Origin: Saccoglossus kowalevskii
Lineage: Eukaryota; Hemichordata; Enteropneusta; Harrimaniidae
Length of the DNA: 14,249 bases
Direction of reading: 5' to 3'
Assembly (NCBI RefSeq): GCF_000003605.2
Contig: NW_003129358.1
Location: forward strand, 332,687 to 346,935
The notes under the pieces are model-generated. The model searched no databases and was not told the DNA's origin. It saw nothing but the letters and a program-made list of their open reading frames with translations. The position numbers and the translations under genes are program-made. Shown here piece after piece: positions 10,860 to 14,249 of this stretch; within the stretch, counting starts at the first letter, position 1, and every line of letters starts with the position of its first letter.

Positions 10860-10885
10860 CTGTCGAGAAGACAGATAAGATAGAA
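10860..10885 (-). other. Splice acceptor upstream of the K2P exon
   Basis: Reading the minus strand, a run dominated by pyrimidines (TCTTATCTGTCTTCTCGACAG) ends in CAG followed by GG, a good animal 3' splice site. Using it, the exon opens with the third base of a codon (phase 2) and adds the residues ALYRAKRHSKE in frame before the ATG at 10825. The frame is also open through the tract itself, up to a TGA at 10892-10894, with no other ATG in between. The transcript therefore either starts translation at 10825 with a 5' non-coding exon, or receives a coding first exon ending in phase 2. Confidence 0.6.
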
Positions 10886-11080
10886 CTTGAGTCAGTAAGT
10901 GCGTCGTGTGTTCTTCAGTATTGTGGAGGAGATTCGATCCGATACGAGCTACTTGTAGTGCCGTGGATGAAACTAATCACATGCCAAACGCGCTTTTAAC
11001 GTTGATCAAGTCATGTTTATGTGATACGTGTTTTCACGAACGCTTGCTAGTCATCCAGCGTAAACTCAGGAATCTAACCT

Positions 11081-11160
11081 CGTGCAACAGCCGCAATTCG
11101 CGGGGTGTATCCTGTTCGGCGATTACGCGCACGTTACTTTGCGACCAGTCACGGATTCCA
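11081..11160. promoter_or_regulatory. CpG-dense tract upstream of the K2P exon
   Basis: Eleven CpG dinucleotides fall within these 80 bases, including CGCG twice, while the surrounding DNA is AT-rich. The tract sits about 220-300 bp upstream (minus strand) of the K2P exon acceptor. A donor-like GAG|GTTAGA lies at 11078-11073. It could be the promoter-proximal region or a 5' non-coding exon of the channel gene. The phase-2 frame through it has a stop and no ATG, so it does not supply a coding first exon as read. This is inference from composition and position. Confidence 0.35.
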
Positions 11161-11222
11161 CACAAAACAACGCACCGAGCAGAGCAGAAGCTGCCAGAAA
11201 GGCCTGTCAATGACACCCAATC

Positions 11223-11251
11223 GAGTATATCCACTATACAATGATATACTC
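11223..11251. repeat. Perfect 9-bp inverted repeat
   Basis: GAGTATATC (11223-11231) and GATATACTC (11243-11251) are exact reverse complements with an 11-base spacer. The pair lies just beyond the CpG-dense tract upstream of the K2P exon. A dimer-binding site is possible, but no known factor motif is recognised. Confidence 0.5.
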
Positions 11252-14249
11252 TGAGGAAACTCACTAGGTAAGAATGTGCAAACATACGAACAAACAAATA
11301 AATGAAGGTATGTCCTAATGATGTGTCTGTCGTTGTCATAGTAACCAGCCACGATGTTCAGAGTTATCTCTTATGCCAATCATTATCATGTATAACCCTT
11401 CGAACATTACAGAATGAAAATCACATATGCCTCGGGCCCTCACGGCGTTTTGCGTGAAACACTATTCTCTATGGTGTTGGGGTACATATATTATATGAAT
11501 TTTAGCAAACTTTAACTTGACTTGTATATAATAAAATGTATTAGACTTATTTGCATATTGTCGTATTTTGCGAATAAATAATGAGACATACTTGCATATA
11601 TAAAGAGCGCTATAATCTAATTATACAACTTATCGTCTTTAGCACTCAATAAATATCGTGTTCCAAATTCTATATAATGACACGTGATAACTTAAAATGT
11701 GTTCATTTACTGAACAGTTACATAAATTAAATTTCTCTTGAATTTAATTAAATGCGAACACCACACCATGAGAAACTTGTATTAGACATGTTTCGTATAT
11801 ATTGCTTCGTGTAGATTAATACTTATTATTTTAAGGCCATAATGTATCTCATGTATCCAATTTAAAGAAAATCAAACATCCGGTTTATTTCAAGAAAAAA
11901 AATATTATTATAATATATTGTCATACATAGCAGTAAAATAGGTCATCAAATGGTTAATATCTATATAAATATTAACGCGCTATGTACTTCTGGTGATTAC
12001 GTGCGATATGTTTTTCCATTTCAACGAAGAACTAAGTACTACTCCTTACCCCCTACTGTGGATTTACATATTAGAGATATGTGGCATAATGTACGAGATA
12101 ATGTTTCACATCGTGAAATGTATTAGCTGCTGAAATAACGTGTTTTGGGTTTACCCCACTCAGTATAAACAGCTGGGAACAGATAATGTGCAAGGTCGTC
12201 GCTTTCAGACCAGTATAAATTTTCACCGACTATTTTACAATGATGATAACACTTGACAAACCGACATTGTGAATTGTAATTCAAATTTGACTGAAACGTG
12301 GAGAATAATTCTATTTTAAGTGAATCGTCGCTCAGACAATAAATAAGTGGTTAGTAAGAGGGTTGGGTATGTAGTATAAAGCAGCATGGGTCAATTCACC
12401 AATTTATAAGCTTTGTAATGTAGACAAATATTTCCCCGGTTGTGGTTATATTATTGTCTCCAATATTGCTACTCGGATCGGCCCTACAGTGCTGGATGTA
12501 TCAAGCTTTTTGGGGTATACATACGGGTCCTTTATTAAATTAATTTTGTAATTTCAGTGTGTTGTTCATTGAATAGAGGAAGTTTTCACATTGTTGGTGG
12601 CATAGATTCTGAAAGAAGATCATCCCTATGCTCAGAAGAGGAGAGTTTCTGCATAAGAAGGTGGATAAGGTCAGGGTGTCGTCGTACGTGTACACTAGGG
12701 CGATGACAGACGGAATCATAAACATATGACTTATACAAGCAGAATGCATGCCAGAAGATATCGAAATATAAAGAATGTTTTAATAATTATCACGACAGGC
12801 GAGATTGAATTATGTAATTCGGCGAGCTCTCAGCTGTTTCCGTTGTCTGGTGCTCATTTGGACCCAATGAATTGAATCGTATGGTGAGCGAAAATAATCA
12901 ATATCTGCAGCGAAAAAATATGGATTTATAATATTCCATCTGTCAACACAGAATATGAAAAGTGGAAATCAATTTACAATTGCGTGTATTAAATATCACT
13001 GACACATATGCATTATTTCAAGCAAGGCGACGACGTAAACCGCAAGTGGCTTCTAGTGAAAACAAAAATTATTGTGTCTTCAGTGTGTAACATGAGAAAG
13101 TATGAAAGATATATCAACTTAAAACGGAATTGATGAGTCTATTTCCGCTGTAGATATAACCCAGCATTCAGCGATTGTTTCCAAGCTTACTTTACCTACA
13201 ATTACCAAATTCTTTTTAAACTCATATTTCCTATTCGGAGATTTGTACATTCCGAAATGTCGGTATATTAATGTAGGTTAAAGTACTTTTACATATAGGG
13301 CGACATGTAAGTCGAATAACATAATAAGAGGGAATTTCAATACACTCATTACTTTCAAATTCCGTTTTAAAGCATGTTTGTCTTCTAAATATCCCCCCGA
13401 TATACATCTTCCCATTAAATTGTATACGCACTAATACGCATAAATGCCCAACTCAACTGTGTCGATGTTGTCATGGCGATTTCTGGTCGATTGTACTCTT
13501 CAAATAAATAGATGAATTGACTATTTGCAAGATACATATGCAAAATCGTGAGCTATTTTTTATTAATCACGCATCTCCGCCGTGAGCATGACATTGGATT
13601 AGGAATAAATGGCTATATGCGATTGTTTCCATCACGTATCAAGACATTGATCTGGGCAGGAGAATGCTATATTCTTCTATTTTTTCCAATGTGTAACGAG
13701 CTCAGCAATGAGCTCGCGAGGGTATGTCTTTGATCAACATCAAATATGACTGTTCAAAATTTAAAAAAAACCAACACCAACTTGTAAATGAATTGTGATT
13801 GTCGAGGAGATCAACGCCCTTTAATCTCTTAAATTGCGTCACACTATTCTTAAATTTAATAAAGGTTTTTATATTATAATTAGTAGTTGTTAAAGAAGTA
13901 AACGGATGAGGTATTTTCAGAATTTGCATTCGATAATTATAATAGTGGTACAAAGAATTAATGACGACGTTTCGTCATAATAAAATGATTGATTCGCACG
14001 TTGCATTGACACATATATTGAATGATGTTCACTCGAGTCCACCTGTACGGTGAATTAACAGTTTGTATCAATGTACAGCCCGTGGGCAAAGAACACAATT
14101 AAGAAAATTTTTCAAAATATCGATATTGTCTCTTTATCACATGACGATTGTAGAGAGTCGCTGTTTAGTTTTTTTATGAGTGCGTATCAAGTAACACGAG
14201 ATGTGTAAATCTTGACCATGAAAGTCGATTCAGATCGATTTGTGTATGT
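11252..14249. other. AT-rich stretch upstream of the K2P exon, no recognised gene
   Basis: Frames are at most about 83 codons. The patch 12560-12750 is less AT-rich, with a hydrophobic minus frame, but matches no family I know. No first exon of the channel could be identified here. Confidence 0.5.
13697..13716. repeat. 7-bp perfect hairpin with SacI-type GAGCTC arms
   Basis: CGAGCTC (13697-13703) pairs with GAGCTCG (13710-13716) around AGCAAT. Each arm carries the self-complementary hexamer GAGCTC, so the pair also reads as a direct repeat of that hexamer. No function is inferred. Confidence 0.45.

Noticed and set aside
10906-11244. 112-codon plus frame and overlapping 101- and 67-codon minus frames
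   Set aside because: They are open mainly because the tract is CpG-rich and stop-poor. No family resemblance, and the donor phases available do not match the phase-2 acceptor of the K2P exon.
11594-11610. TATATAAAGAGCGC as a plus-strand TATA box
   Set aside because: No downstream plus-strand gene is recognised, and TATA-like strings are frequent in this AT-rich DNA.
1-14249. CRISPR arrays, bacterial operons, phage or viral genes
   Set aside because: No regularly spaced repeats, no tightly packed long frames and no recognisable viral proteins on either strand; splice-bounded coding indicates an animal nuclear genome.

Overview
This window is AT-rich, intron-scale DNA from an animal genome. 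It has no operons, bacterial-type ribosome sites, rRNA or tRNA genes, and no long open frames. The only part I can identify with confidence is one coding exon on the minus strand, at 10462-10859. It encodes the N-terminus, first membrane segment (M1), extracellular cap and first pore helix of a two-pore-domain potassium channel (K2P/KCNK family). This family architecture is characteristic of animals. I cannot name the species or phylum; an invertebrate is a guess from the composition and the unfamiliar cap sequence.

Layout on the plus coordinates: 1-10461 is downstream of the exon and, if the gene model is right, is mostly or wholly intron. I found no further K2P exon there, so the first pore intron would be at least about 10 kb or would hold exons I failed to see. 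Inside it are a small TTAA-flanked inverted-repeat element (1035-1199), a tRNA-like palindrome (2305-2340), a 27-bp-period tandem duplication (2443-2491), short AT and CA tracts, and several perfect hairpins. From 10860 to 14249 is upstream of the exon. It holds a good splice acceptor directly at the exon edge, a CpG-dense tract at 11081-11160 that could be a promoter or 5' exon, a perfect hairpin at 11223-11251, and otherwise AT-rich sequence in which I recognise nothing.

The exon ends exactly where K2P genes are known to carry a conserved intron: after the first base of the first glycine codon of the pore-1 selectivity filter. The remaining channel (filter tyrosine or phenylalanine, M2-M4, pore 2) must lie at lower coordinates or beyond position 1. 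I found no convincing novel system. The most useful observations are the K2P exon with its unusual cysteine-free cap and ambiguous start, and the small mobile element.
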